22,417 nt of DNA from Haplomitrium mnioides (GCA_049999725.1 JBNGIS010011703.1:1-22417); one strand, 5' to 3'; shown: positions 1-8,526, counted from the stretch's first letter. Translations and numbers: made by a program. The notes: generated by a model not told the origin, from the letters alone.

Positions 1-72
1 CCCTTAGTAATTTCCTGTTTATTCTTCATTACATTTGAACGTTCAAAAACATCCTTTTTTTGTGTCAAGACA

Positions 73-432
73 ATGGCCTCTCAAGGAAATGTTTCTGCCA
101 CTCCCAAACCAAAGTCTTATAGGTATTCGGACGTTATCAAGGCTCTAGAGCCTTCCCATTTGGGTTGGAATTGGTTACTCAATTTCTGCTCCTTGAGAGA
201 CCCGGATCATCATCTCTACCTTTTTGTAGGTGAAGGTAAGAAGTTTAATTTGGGTCTAGTAGTCCAAATTTCTATGATCCGAGAAGGAAAGAAGGCCAAC
301 ATCGGGCTGCTTGTGCAAGCCAAGGACTCAATTACGTTGTATTGTGCAAGTCGAAAGCGATTTGACTTCTCAGAATACAAGGAGAGAGATTTATTTGCGG
401 CGAATCTAAAGGTGTCAAAAGAAGATAGAAAG
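73..432 (+). CDS. Exon 1 of the ParB/methyltransferase-like gene
   Basis: The ATG at 73 is in good plant context (GACAATGGCC) and opens 120 uninterrupted codons ending at AAG|GTGAGT, a strong 5' splice site with the intron starting at 433 in phase 0. Reading on past the donor gives only about 11 more codons before a stop. The encoded segment starts with a polar stretch, then mixed alpha/beta-looking sequence containing GWNWLLNFCSLRD and two similar strands (LGLVVQISMIREGKK and IGLLVQAKD) that may be an internal duplication. I do not recognise a named domain in this exon. No signal peptide or membrane segment is visible, fitting a nuclear or cytosolic protein. Confidence 0.65.
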
Positions 433-492
433 GTGAGTTCCGAACTCTTTTCTCTTATTCTTTTTTAAATACTTAGCGTTTGCTCTTAGGGT

Positions 493-1046
493 GTCAATGC
501 GAGCATGGACTCTGAAGTCCAAGCTCGCCTAGACGCTAAAGTCCCTGCGCGCTTGGACCTCAAGGTCCATGCGCGTATGGACCTCAGTGTCCAGGTGCTC
601 CTGGACCTCTTAGTACGTTCGTGCAAGGACCTTAAAGTCCATGCACGCATGGACTCCGAGGTCCAAGCGCCCTTGGACTGTGAGGTCCATGCGCGCATGG
701 ACCTTGAGGTTTATGCACGCATGGACTCTAAGGTCCATGCGAGCCTGGACTCTAGAGTCTATGTGCACTTTGACCTCAGATTCCAGGGGCGCTTGGACCT
801 GAGAGTCCATGCGCACATGGACTTGAAGTCCCTACGAGCAGGGACTCTTAAATCCAGTTGCGCAAGAACCTTGAAGTCCATGCGCGCATGGACTTCGTAG
901 TCAAGACGTGCATGGAATTTGAAGACAGTCACGCTTGGACTTCAGGGTCCAAGCGCTTGAACCTCAGAGTCCATGTGCGCATGGACCTCAGAGTCCTTTC
1001 GCGCTTGGACCTCATAGTCCATGCGCGCATGGACCTCCTTGTCAAT
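493..1046. repeat. 24-bp self-complementary satellite array in intron 1
   Basis: About 23 copies of a 24-bp unit, consensus ATGGACTTCGAAGTCCAT followed by GCGCGC, with strict 24-bp spacing (unit starts at 505, 529, 553). The unit is its own reverse complement: the 18-mer is palindromic and so is GTCCATGCGCGCATGGAC across the join. Copies differ mostly in the central six bases and in the GCGCGC spacer. As 24 is divisible by three and the unit has no stop, long open frames with an MDxxVHAR octapeptide appear on both strands; I treat these as artefacts. The array runs straight into the gap at 1047, so its true length is unknown. Confidence 0.9.
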
Positions 1047-1146
1047 NNNNNNNNNNNNNNNNNNNNNNNNNNNNNNNNNNNNNNNNNNNNNNNNNNNNNN
1101 NNNNNNNNNNNNNNNNNNNNNNNNNNNNNNNNNNNNNNNNNNNNNN
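1047..1146. other. Assembly gap (100 N)
   Basis: Exactly 100 N, so a size placeholder. It lies between the intron 1 satellite and open coding sequence of exon 2, so the 3' splice site of intron 1 is presumably hidden in it. Confidence 0.95.
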
Positions 1147-2330
1147 AACCAGCTTGTGCCGCATCCGTCTGAAGCAACATTCACAATAGAAGCTACAAGA
1201 ACTTCTTCACAGAAGAAGCGAAAGGAGCCGGAATCCAGCGAGGCTCAGAAAAAAAAAGAAACCGGCACTGAAGAAAAAGAAACCAGTGCCAGCACCAAGC
1301 GTTGAGGAGGAGCCAACCCCTTCCAAATCAACAGCAAAATCAACTTCTTCTGCGCCTTTGTCTCCAACAGCAAGCAGCTCGGCGGAGGACTTTGAGAAGG
1401 AGGCGGAGTCGGTTCAAGCTCCGACGTCTAGAGCGAAGAGGCAATCCCACAAGGGGTTGCGGACATTTCAAGAAAAAGAGCAGGTAGATCCTCAGACAGC
1501 TTCTGAGGAAGACAAAAACAAAATCAAGAAATCTGCAATCCAGCGTTGCAGAGTCCGGGAGGAGACGATCACAATAAGGTTGGAAAACCTCAATTTGCTA
1601 AAGCATGGGATGGACAACTGGGGTCTATTCCAAATTCAGAGATTGAACGAGGATTTTGTGGAGCTGTTGGCGCAATGAATGCTGACGAACAAATACGCGC
1701 ATTCTTTCTTTATCGTTGTTGTAGACCCGATGTGTGGTCTTAAAGATAAGTCAGAGTTTGACATCAAGAACCCTGACAAGTATCGTTACGAGATTGCTAG
1801 AGGCAATCACATTGCTGTAGCAAAGCAACTTTTCATTACGAAATATAGAGCAAAGAATCCCGCTTTGTCGCTTTGCAACTATTACGTTTACGTGGGCCTT
1901 ACACCAACAGAGGCTCAAATTTTTGCAACGGATGTCAACTACGATCAGAGGTACATGTTGGAGATGACCTCCATTCAAAAGGTCGAGTATTGGCATCAAT
2001 GATTTGTGGAAAGTGGGATGGTTTCATCCCAAAAACTAAAAAGGGAGCTAGTGTTGGAGACCCTTGAGATCAAACCAAAGTCAACGCTGGAGAAGACTGT
2101 CACCTCTCAAGACAATTGGTTTCAACTAGCATTTAGAAGTAGAGAGCTCAAGGAGTTACAGCAGAGCATTTTCTCAATCTGGGAGAAGAATCTTGTTAAA
2201 GGCCAAAAGCCTAAGGCCAAAGGATCCCTCATGTTGGAGGACATGAAGTGGACGCCTTCGAGGTCTCTTCAAGGTCTTCCAGACGAAGTGAAGATATATG
2301 TTTTAAAGCGGGTGGAAGCCGGAGAGCTTT
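1147..2330 (+). CDS. Exon 2 (part): basic/acidic linker plus ParB/Srx-like region, with two in-frame TGA and a frameshift
   Basis: Coding starts directly after the gap. A Lys/Glu/Ser/Pro-rich linker (about 1147-1500) contains a run of nine A (1249-1257) where the frame changes; removing one base, or adding two, would join the two halves. A globular part follows. Around 1780-1970 it reads RYEIARGNHIAVAKQLF, then a strand with YVYVGLTPTEAQIFATDVN. This matches the ParB/sulfiredoxin pattern of a G-N/G-H-R-x-x-A turn-helix followed by a strand, an acidic helix and an Asn, but the usual Arg after GNH is Ile here. TGA at 1676-1678 and 2000-2002 both follow a CAA codon and would be Arg if they were once CGA. 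The exon ends within the gap at 2331. Confidence 0.6.
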
Positions 2331-2430
2331 NNNNNNNNNNNNNNNNNNNNNNNNNNNNNNNNNNNNNNNNNNNNNNNNNNNNNNNNNNNNNNNNNNNNNN
2401 NNNNNNNNNNNNNNNNNNNNNNNNNNNNNN
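2331..2430. other. Assembly gap (100 N)
   Basis: Exactly 100 N. It separates open exon 2 sequence from T-rich intron sequence and the second satellite array, so it probably hides the 5' splice site of intron 2 and perhaps collapsed repeat copies. Confidence 0.95.
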
Positions 2431-2454
2431 ATTTATGTTTTGTTTTGGAAACCT

Positions 2455-2882
2455 ACGGTCCAACGCGCAGGGACTTGGTAGTCCCTACGCACATGGACAT
2501 CAAAGTCCATGCGCGCTTGGACTTCGATGTCCATGCGCGTATGGACTTCGAAGTTCCTGCGCGCATGAACTTCGAGGTCCTTGTGCAATTGGACATTGAA
2601 GTCCATGCGCGCATGGACTTCGATGGCTCTGCGCCTCAGGAGTTCGAAGTCCAAGCGCCTGGACTTCAATGTCCCTGCTCCTCACAAATTCGAAGTCCAT
2701 ATGCACATGGACTTCGATGTCCCTGCGCTGCTGGACTTTGATATCCAAGCGTGCTTTGACTTTGATGTCCATGCGCGTATGGACTGCGATGTCCCTGCGG
2801 CTCATGATTTCGATGTCCCTGCGCCCCTGACTTTGATGTCCATACGCGCATGGACTTCGAAGTCCATGCGCGCATTGACTCT
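2455..2882. repeat. 24-bp self-complementary satellite array in intron 2
   Basis: About 18 copies of the same 24-bp unit as in intron 1, again at 24-bp spacing (for example 2493 and 2517). Here the central six bases are mostly TTCGAA, making many units exact palindromes, as at 2849-2866. In intron 1 CTCAAG-like and CTCAGA-like centres are commoner, so the arrays diverged or homogenised separately. The array ends about 70 bp before the 3' splice site, followed by a T-rich tract. Confidence 0.9.
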
Positions 2883-2951
2883 ACAATGTTTTATCGTTTT
2901 AACCTTTCTTTGTTTTTTATTCTCTAATGTTTTTGTTTTGATTTTTTTCAG

Positions 2952-3514
2952 GGCGACAAAACGTTCAAGCGACAGCTAGCTAAGAAATTGACAGCATCTG
3001 TGAAAGGGAGGAAGAAATCTGGGGTCGAAGAAGCCCCCGAAGAACAAGACCAGCCTCCTACTTTGGTTTCTTACCCTCCGGGTTTTCTTCTCCACTGCCA
3101 CAAGGCCAGAGAGTGGAAAGCAGGTCAGCAAAGTGGTGCTGCATCTCTCACAGTTGAAGGAGTTGTTAGAGATGAGGAAGATTCTCAAGACTTCCTTTCC
3201 TATGTCGACGGTCTCAACGTGGCATTTTATCAAGTCCACGGGGAGGCCAACGCTCGACAATTGAAGGGCCTTGTGAAACCTAGATGTTTCACTTTGGTTA
3301 TTGCTGATATTCCTTACGGGTATAACTTGAAGGAATGTAAGCATGATGACTCGGAGCCTTTTTCAAAAGATGACATTTTCGACATGGTATCATCTTTTGC
3401 GGCGATTACTACTTCAGAGTTTTGGTCCTTTGTAATTATTCATTCTTCACAACAGTTTGGCCTTGTCGAGGATGGCCTTTCTGAAATCTGCTGTGCAATT
3501 GCTCATAGCATCTG
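2952..3514 (+). CDS. Exon 3: methyltransferase-like region with DPPY-like motif
   Basis: The exon follows TTTTTTTCAG (acceptor AG at 2950-2951) and is open in phase 0 as GDKTFKRQLAKKL. It ends at CTG|GTGAGT, where intron 3 begins at 3515, leaving two bases of a Trp codon. A basic, Glu/Pro-rich N-terminal part leads to VIADIPYGYN (3297-3326), which I read as the catalytic DPPY motif of amino-methyltransferases with Ile in place of the first Pro. A helix and the hydrophobic strand FWSFVIIHSS follow, the expected layout after motif IV. The exon has no internal stop. The motif change could impair catalysis or mark a divergent subfamily. Confidence 0.7.
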
Positions 3515-3612
3515 GTGAGTTGTTCTCTCATTTTCATTTTTTGATTTCTTTGTTTTTTATTTCTCTTGCATTTTTGTTACAATGTTTGATATGACTATTT
3601 ATCTTTTTGCAG
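3515..3612 (+). other. Intron 3
   Basis: A 98-bp T-rich intron with GTGAGT at its start and CTTTTTGCAG at its end. It splits a Trp codon after the second base, and removing it restores the frame into exon 4, where the methyltransferase-like sequence continues. Confidence 0.75.
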
Positions 3613-4231
3613 GGACAAAAGCAACGTACATCATTCTGGTGGTCCCAGAATCGCACATGCCCATGAGTACTGGACGACGGGCTACTAGACAAAGGAAGGA
3701 AAGAGGAGCATGCGCAATTTCAACTTGCAAGCCTCTTCTGCGACCGGACTTCCTCGGCAACCTATGCGGAGTGTTTTTAGCTGCCTTGCAGTTTCTGCAA
3801 AGCTTAAACATCCAGGAGATGATGCTCTTGTGAATGTTTATCAGAAGCCGCAGGCTCTGTACAATTTTTTCATCGACCATTTATCAACAGAGCAGGATTG
3901 GATCCTTGATCTCTGCTCTGGGTCTAGCACAGACCTTGTCTATGCTCTTAAGCTGATGCAAAATTGCATCGCCATGGAATATGATAGACGTCAGTGTATT
4001 TATATTCCACAGAGGGTTTTGGAGATGGCTTCCTTGCCATCCTCTATGACGGAGTCACAAATAGTTTTTGCTTACCACAAGGAACCTGTTCCTCTTGGTA
4101 CTGCAGGTGCTTCTGGTGACTCTGTAGTCATATCAGGGACTGGAAAGTCTCGATAGGATTCTCAATGGGTTGCAGATGCTCAGAGTATAGATTTAGATGA
4201 GACAGTTCCTCCCGAAGAGGAGAGAGTCTGA
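3613..4231 (+). CDS. Exon 4: SAM-binding half of the methyltransferase-like region, with two in-frame TAG
   Basis: After splicing, the frame reads WDKSNVHHSGGPRIAHAHEY, then TAG at 3686-3688, then a long open stretch. QKPQALYNFFIDHLS followed by WILDLCSGSSTDL (to about 3937) and CIAMEYDRRQ matches motif X, motif I (DxFxGSGT type) and the acidic residue after strand 2 of beta-class DNA methyltransferases. The Gly-Ser-Gly loop is GSS here. After TAG at 4154-4156 another 24 codons, rich in acidic residues, lead to TGA at 4229-4231. Both TAGs could come from CAG. An AATAAA lies 28 bp past the final stop. Confidence 0.65.
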
Positions 4232-4258
4232 TTACGATTTTGTACACTTTTCATCATT

Positions 4259-4264
4259 AATAAA
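4259..4264 (+). promoter_or_regulatory. Polyadenylation signal AATAAA
   Basis: AATAAA sits 28 bp after the last in-frame stop of the gene and inside an A-rich run, followed by T-rich sequence. The position fits a 3' end signal, although the motif is common in AT-rich DNA. Confidence 0.4.
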
Positions 4265-4424
4265 AAAAAAAATCTAATTCTTTTTTTGCCAAGGTTTCAT
4301 GTTGTTGCTCTTTTAATTTATTACAAGTGTTTTCTTAACGATTCAATTTATTGTGACTCTTAAGAATAAGTTGACTCAGTTGATAGTCTAAGAATGGTTT
4401 GAACGCAGTTACTAATCTCATAAT

Positions 4425-4752
4425 GATTTGGAGTCTTTGCACATTAAGGCTTTGTAATTCTTGTTCGAATTTCCTACGCGCTTAAGCTGTGAGGTTGTTG
4501 TTTAGAGTACCTTCATCCGTTGGTCAAAGAATTCTTGTTCGTCATCTATTCTTGCATAGGCTGCAGGGTTCTTGTTTAGAATCTTAGCGTGTTTTGGCTT
4601 TAGGATTCTAGTTGAAAGTCCAAGCGTGCCTAGCTTTGTTGTTCTTGTTCAGAGTCTAAGCACGTAGAGGATTTAGGATTCTTGTTTGGAGTCTATGCGT
4701 GCATAGGCTTTACGGTTCTGGTTTGGAGTGTATGCTTGCATAGACTTTGTTT
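4425..4752. repeat. Degenerate 37-bp tandem repeat related to the 24-bp satellite
   Basis: About nine diverged units of 36-37 bp, best preserved at 4653-4752. A typical unit has GGATTCTTGTTTGGAGT, then a core such as CTATGCGTGCATAGGCTTT. The core is a dyad resembling the GTCCATGCGCGCATGGAC half of the intronic satellite. It lies in the 3' flank of the gene. No open frame is supported. Confidence 0.75.
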
Positions 4753-4885
4753 CCTCCGACTAGACATTTACGTTTTCATATAGTTTCTTTCCACCAAAAG
4801 ATATATGTTTTATTTCATTTTTTAGGAATTTAGTTTATTCAAAATGGTGCTAAGTTTTTTTTTGAATATTCGAATAACTAAGATG

Positions 4886-4985
4886 NNNNNNNNNNNNNNN
4901 NNNNNNNNNNNNNNNNNNNNNNNNNNNNNNNNNNNNNNNNNNNNNNNNNNNNNNNNNNNNNNNNNNNNNNNNNNNNNNNNNNNNN
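4886..4985. other. Assembly gap (100 N)
   Basis: Exactly 100 N within AT-rich spacer; the real size is unknown. Confidence 0.95.
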
Positions 4986-5103
4986 CTAAATGGAAAATAT
5001 GCATTTTTTGATTATAAAAAACTATTTTTTTTTTGAAAAGAAGATTTTAGTCGTAAATTTGATGTTTTTGAATACCAAATTTCCACAAAAAAAAATGACT
5101 GCC

Positions 5104-5159
5104 AAGTGAAACAGGAACTTAGTAGCGGTTCCTGGTTCAAAGTAGCGGTTGTTTCACTT
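5104..5159. repeat. Nested hairpin with a direct repeat
   Basis: Outer arms AAGTGAAAC (5104-5112) and GTTTCACTT (5151-5159) are exact inverted copies. Inside, CAGGAAC (5112-5118) pairs with GTTCCTG (5128-5134). AGTAGCGGTT is also repeated directly at 5121 and 5141. It lies about 70-120 bp beyond the chromodomain element's coding end and could belong to its 3' untranslated part, but no function is shown. Confidence 0.6.
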
Positions 5160-5244
5160 AGAAGTCACTTCTAATTTCAACCCTAAAGCTCTAAAAGTAA
5201 CTTCAAAGGTAAGTAATCAACCTTAAAAATGACCCTCTACCACT

Positions 5245-6560
5245 TCCTTCACTCCTCTCTATTTTGTTATAAATAGCCTCTTGAGTATTCTCAAGGTTTG
5301 AACAAGGTTCCCAAGTAGCATCATGAACTGGAAAGCCTTTCCACAAAACCTTGTATTGAACTTATAGATGTCGCTCTCGCTTGATAACTCTTTTTGCCAA
5401 AATACTGTCCACTTTAAATTCTTCATTTTCATCAAGAAAAATAGCCAAAGGAGGAAGTTGAATGCGGTTTAGAGAAGAAGATGGACTAGGAATAAAATAC
5501 TTAAGTTTAGAGATATGGAATACATGATCAATCTTCATATGAAGAGGAAGATCAAGTTTATAAGCAATGGGAGAAATAACTTAAGAAATAGAGAAAGAGA
5601 CAATCCAAGCATGAGATAACTTACAGACTTAAGTATCTAAAGACAATGAGAGATTGTGAGTAGATAACATAACTTGGTCACCTTAAACATAAGAAGAATC
5701 ATGATAATAGCTATTGGCATATTTCTTTTGCTAATTTTGAGCAATAATAAGATGGTTGCGAGAATCTTGCAAAGAAAAAGATAAACAAGAAAAAAAATGT
5801 AGAAATATTTAGGACAATAGAAGAAGAAGAAGAAAGAAAACCATTTGAAACAAGAAGATATTGACCTAAATTAAGAAAGAAAGGAGGAGAAAACCCAGTA
5901 CTTGCTTGTTTGGAGTTGTTGTATGCAAACTCTAGAGCAAGCAAGAAACTATCCCAATCAGTGTCATGAACTTTGATGAACACATGAAGTATGTCCTCCA
6001 CAGTGCAATTAGCACGCTCTGTTTGCCTATCTATTTGAGGATGATGATAAGCAGTAGACATAGAGAGTTTGGTTCCTTAAAGTTTGAACAACTCTCGCCA
6101 AAAATTTCCAGTGAAAAGCGGTTCTCTATCGGATATTAAAACCTTGGGGATTCTATGATGACGGAATATAGTATCAAAATAATTTTTTTGCCAATTATGG
6201 AGCATCTACTGTGTCCACCGTCGGTGCTAAATGAACATGCTTGTTGAGCCTGTCCACAAACACCATAATGGCAGTAAACCTATGAGGCGTAGTTGGCAGT
6301 AAAGTGACAAGATCCAAACTTAAATGTTCCCAATGAGGAGTAGAAATTGGTAGTGGCTAAAGAGGTCCCACTAGTTTTTAATTTGAAACTTTGTTTAGTT
6401 GACAATTTTCACACAATTAAACAAAACCATGAACATCTCGAGTCAAGTTACGCCACCACCAAGTGCGTTCAAGCAACTCTATAGTTTTATCTACTCTAAG
6501 ATGCCTTGAGATGGGAATATCATGCACTTGTAAACAATCCAATCAAATCATAGATACTCA
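5245..6560 (-). pseudogene. Integrase with C-terminal chromodomain (chromodomain Ty3 element)
   Basis: Reading on the minus strand, an HHCC zinc-binding region near 6540-6380 (SRHLRVDKT, then CENCQ) precedes the catalytic core with SDREPLFTGNFW near 6130-6090 and STAYHHPQ..QTERAN near 6055-6010, which includes the expected catalytic Glu. A C-terminal region with VFHISKLK near 5500 follows, then the chromodomain, recognisable as YKVLWKGFP with ATWEP at about 5355-5300. Several in-frame stops interrupt it, including TAA near 6077, 5580 and 5365. The chromodomain normally steers integration to marked chromatin. The gene is clearly dead. Confidence 0.8.
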
Positions 6561-6599
6561 CTATTGTTGATGGCCAATTGTACCCGAACAAGACTTAAA

Positions 6600-7100
6600 A
6601 ACCATCTTCTTATAGTTTATGACGATAACTCTCACTAGTTGCCTCATCCAAATGTAATATGCTAATGTTAGCCACCTCCATTGTATTCACTCGATGATTT
6701 AGCCTTCGTGACAATGCATCAAGAATGGTGTGGAACCTTCTAAGCTTGTATTCTAGCTTGATATCAAAGAGTTGCAATTCATCTTCCCATCGATGATGGC
6801 AACTTGTCATGTTTTCCAAATAGATTATTTGTAACAATGGCTTGTGATTTGTGCACATAAGCACAGGTCTTCCCAAAAGATAGTGTCTCCATACTTTGGT
6901 AGCATAAACCATTTCCAATGTCTCTCGATCTCTTGTAGAATAATTTTTCTCTGCCTCATTTAATCAACGTGATATGAAGGTGATTGGGTGAAGACCATCC
7001 GCAAACTCTTGTTGCAAAACTGCTCCAATAGCAAAATTAGAAGCATCAAAATGACATATACAAAGTACTTTTGGATCATATGGCTGTAGAATAAGACGAG
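6600..7100 (-). pseudogene. RNase H of the chromodomain Ty3 element
   Basis: The minus strand reads DASNFAIGAVLQQEFADG (about 7050-6998), then a TGA in a position where SRxLNEAEKNYS is expected, RETLEMVYA, the strand CTNHKPLL and DALSRR near 6720. This matches Ty3 RNase H with its Asp and Glu residues mostly visible, although the third acidic position reads Asn (TNHK for the usual TDHK). It lies between RT and integrase, as expected. Confidence 0.8.
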
Positions 7101-7139
7101 AAGAGACTACATCTTTGAGTTGTTGAGATGTTGTTTGCT

Positions 7140-7817
7140 TCTTGGCGATCTATTGAAACTTGACCTCTTTGCCTAGCAGATCTATAAGTGGTGCAACAAT
7201 ATGCGCATAATAATGGATGAATCGTCGATAGAAGCTTGCCAATTCATTGAAGGCTCTAATATTCTTTAGTTTTTTTAGTGTTGGCTACTCTGTAATAGCC
7301 TTAATTTTCTTTTCTTCCATTTTGTTATCATCCGCAAACACCTTGTGCCCTAGGTAAGTAACCTCATACTTTCAAAATTGCACTTAGATCTCTTGCAATA
7401 AAACTTCCAATTATGAAATATTTGCAATACTTCTTTCAAATGATTGCGATACTCAACTTCAATTTTACTAAAAATAAGAGTGTCATCCAAGAATACCAAA
7501 ATTGACTTATCTAATAACCCATCAAAATTTTGATTCATGAATATAGCCAGAGCATTAGTTATTCCAAATATAAGGACCTTCTACTTAAAGTATCCATACC
7601 TCGTGCGAAAAGTTGTCTTTGGCATATCACTTAGCTTGATAGGAATTCGCCAATAACCACTTCAAAGATCCAGCTTCAAAGAGAGCCGTATGCCACTTAG
7701 TTGATCCAACAAGTCATCAATTCATGGCAGAAAAATAAGCATTCTTTACAGTTTGATTTTTCAAACCGCAATAATCTGTACAAAGATGAAATCCACCATC
7801 TTTCTTTGGTACAAAAA
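7140..7817 (-). pseudogene. Reverse transcriptase of the chromodomain Ty3 element, 5' truncated
   Basis: The minus strand begins at IFVPKKDGGFHLCTDYCGLKN directly at the insertion point, then shows LDQLSGIRLSLKLDL, TTFRTRYGYF and the catalytic FLDDTLIFSK at about 7493-7464. Upstream RT sequence is missing because element 1 starts at 7818. Internal stops occur in several places. The apparent extra residues before IFVPKK in a longer open frame are read-through into the LTR. Confidence 0.85.
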
Positions 7818-8505
7818 TGTCAGCCGGTGGTTTGGAGCATTCAAGAAGAACTGAGGAAATTGGGAGCATCAGCGACACAATAACCCTTGGCAAGTGTGAA
7901 GACATCTCAAAAGCCACAGATTACCTTCAAATAGCTTCTAAGAGCAGAGCGCATGAGTCCTAGGAGGGAAATGGGATCATGGCGGAGGAGAGGAGGAGGG
8001 AACCGTGATCACCAGCTAGAGGAGGGGCCACCTTTCAAAATTCGAAGCAGGCCAGCGAGAATTCGTGGGCTTCAGGAGGATGCAGGGATCAGAGCCTAGG
8101 GAGAAGGAAGAGAGCAGCCACCTGTGGCGAAGCAATCGCAGGAGGAAGAGGAACGGATCCACAACGACGAAATCCGAAGGCACTCCGAAGAAAGGCAGAT
8201 CGCGGGAGTTCTGCAGCGGCCACAAATCGGGAAGCAAGGGTCAATGAGGGAAATGAGAAGGTGAGATTTTCACAAGGGCGAGCAAGGCCAGGGAAGAGGG
8301 ACGCCTCGATCCCGCAAGCAGGAGCGCGCCCTGCAAGGGCCAATCGATTCCTTCCATTCGAGTCCGCGAATCCGGGCGGAAATGTGGAGTCCCCGGAAGG
8401 CCCTTCGAGATTCCACGGAAACGTGGCGTCTCCGGAGCACTTCACGGGATTCCATGGACGACGTGGCGGCACAAGAGGCCCGCGAATCTGCGGACAGGCG
8501 CCTCC

Positions 8506-8526
8506 CTAAGTGGGGAGCCCACTTAG
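8506..8526 (+). other. Perfect hairpin conserved between LTR copies
   Basis: CTAAGTGGG (8506-8514) and CCCACTTAG (8518-8526) are separated by GAG. LTR B keeps the same structure with 8-bp arms at 19978-19996, despite substitutions around it. Confidence 0.6.

Larger units (their letters stand above)
73..4231 (+). pseudogene. Four-exon gene with ParB/Srx-like and beta-class DNA methyltransferase-like regions, disrupted
   Basis: Exons are placed at 73-432, about 1147-2330 (ends hidden in gaps), 2952-3514 and 3613-4231. Introns 1 and 2 are phase 0 at their visible borders; intron 3 is phase 2. Exon 2 holds a ParB/sulfiredoxin-like stretch; exon 3 holds DIPYG (3306-3320), resembling the DPPY catalytic motif; exon 4 holds LDLCSGS (3905-3925), resembling the SAM-binding motif I, then an acidic EYD strand end. 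DPPY before motif I is the beta-class order of N6/N4 DNA methyltransferases. The frame contains TGA at 1676 and 2000, TAG at 3686 and 4154, and a frameshift in the A-run at 1249-1257. The sequence continues to look coding after each break, including 24 codons after the last TAG, so I infer recent decay. The domain calls are by eye; a non-catalytic relative is possible. Confidence 0.7.
4265..5224. other. AT-rich spacer between the gene and the first retroelement
   Basis: Apart from the 37-bp repeat, the gap at 4886-4985 and a small hairpin at 5104-5159, I see no gene here. The sequence is AT-rich, with T-runs and A-runs near 5020 and 5080. Confidence 0.7.
5225..7817 (-). mobile_element. Old chromodomain Ty3/gypsy retrotransposon, 3' part, truncated by insertion
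   Basis: On the minus strand the order is RT (7817 down to about 7140), RNase H (about 7100-6600), integrase (about 6560-5400) and a C-terminal chromodomain (about 5400-5280), as in plant chromodomain Ty3 elements. It is full of stops and frame changes and is AT-rich compared with the elements to its right. The RT is cut at 7818, where the LTR of element 1 begins, so gag, protease and the start of RT should lie beyond the nested insertions, outside this window. No LTR could be defined at its 3' end. Confidence 0.85.

Noticed and set aside
486-1046. Long open frames on both strands encoding MDxxVHAR repeats (also at 2433-2979)
   Set aside because: They follow from a stop-free, self-complementary 24-bp unit and lie between well-supported splice borders. 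The frames are interrupted (TAG at 898) and shift within the array. A TTAG acceptor at 487-490 would allow a repeat-coding exon, but nothing supports it.
1676-4156. Stops rescued by U-to-C RNA editing or a changed genetic code
   Set aside because: TGA and TAG that would become CGA and CAG resemble organellar U-to-C editing of some seed-free plants, but this is an intron-bearing nuclear-type gene with a frameshift as well, and nearby transposons show the same pattern. Decay is simpler.
493-4752. CRISPR-like array
   Set aside because: Units are contiguous tandem copies without unique spacers, and the context is a plant gene.
7701-7883. Open frame on the plus strand across 7818
   Set aside because: It spans the junction between the old RT gene (antisense) and LTR A, so it is a chance fusion.
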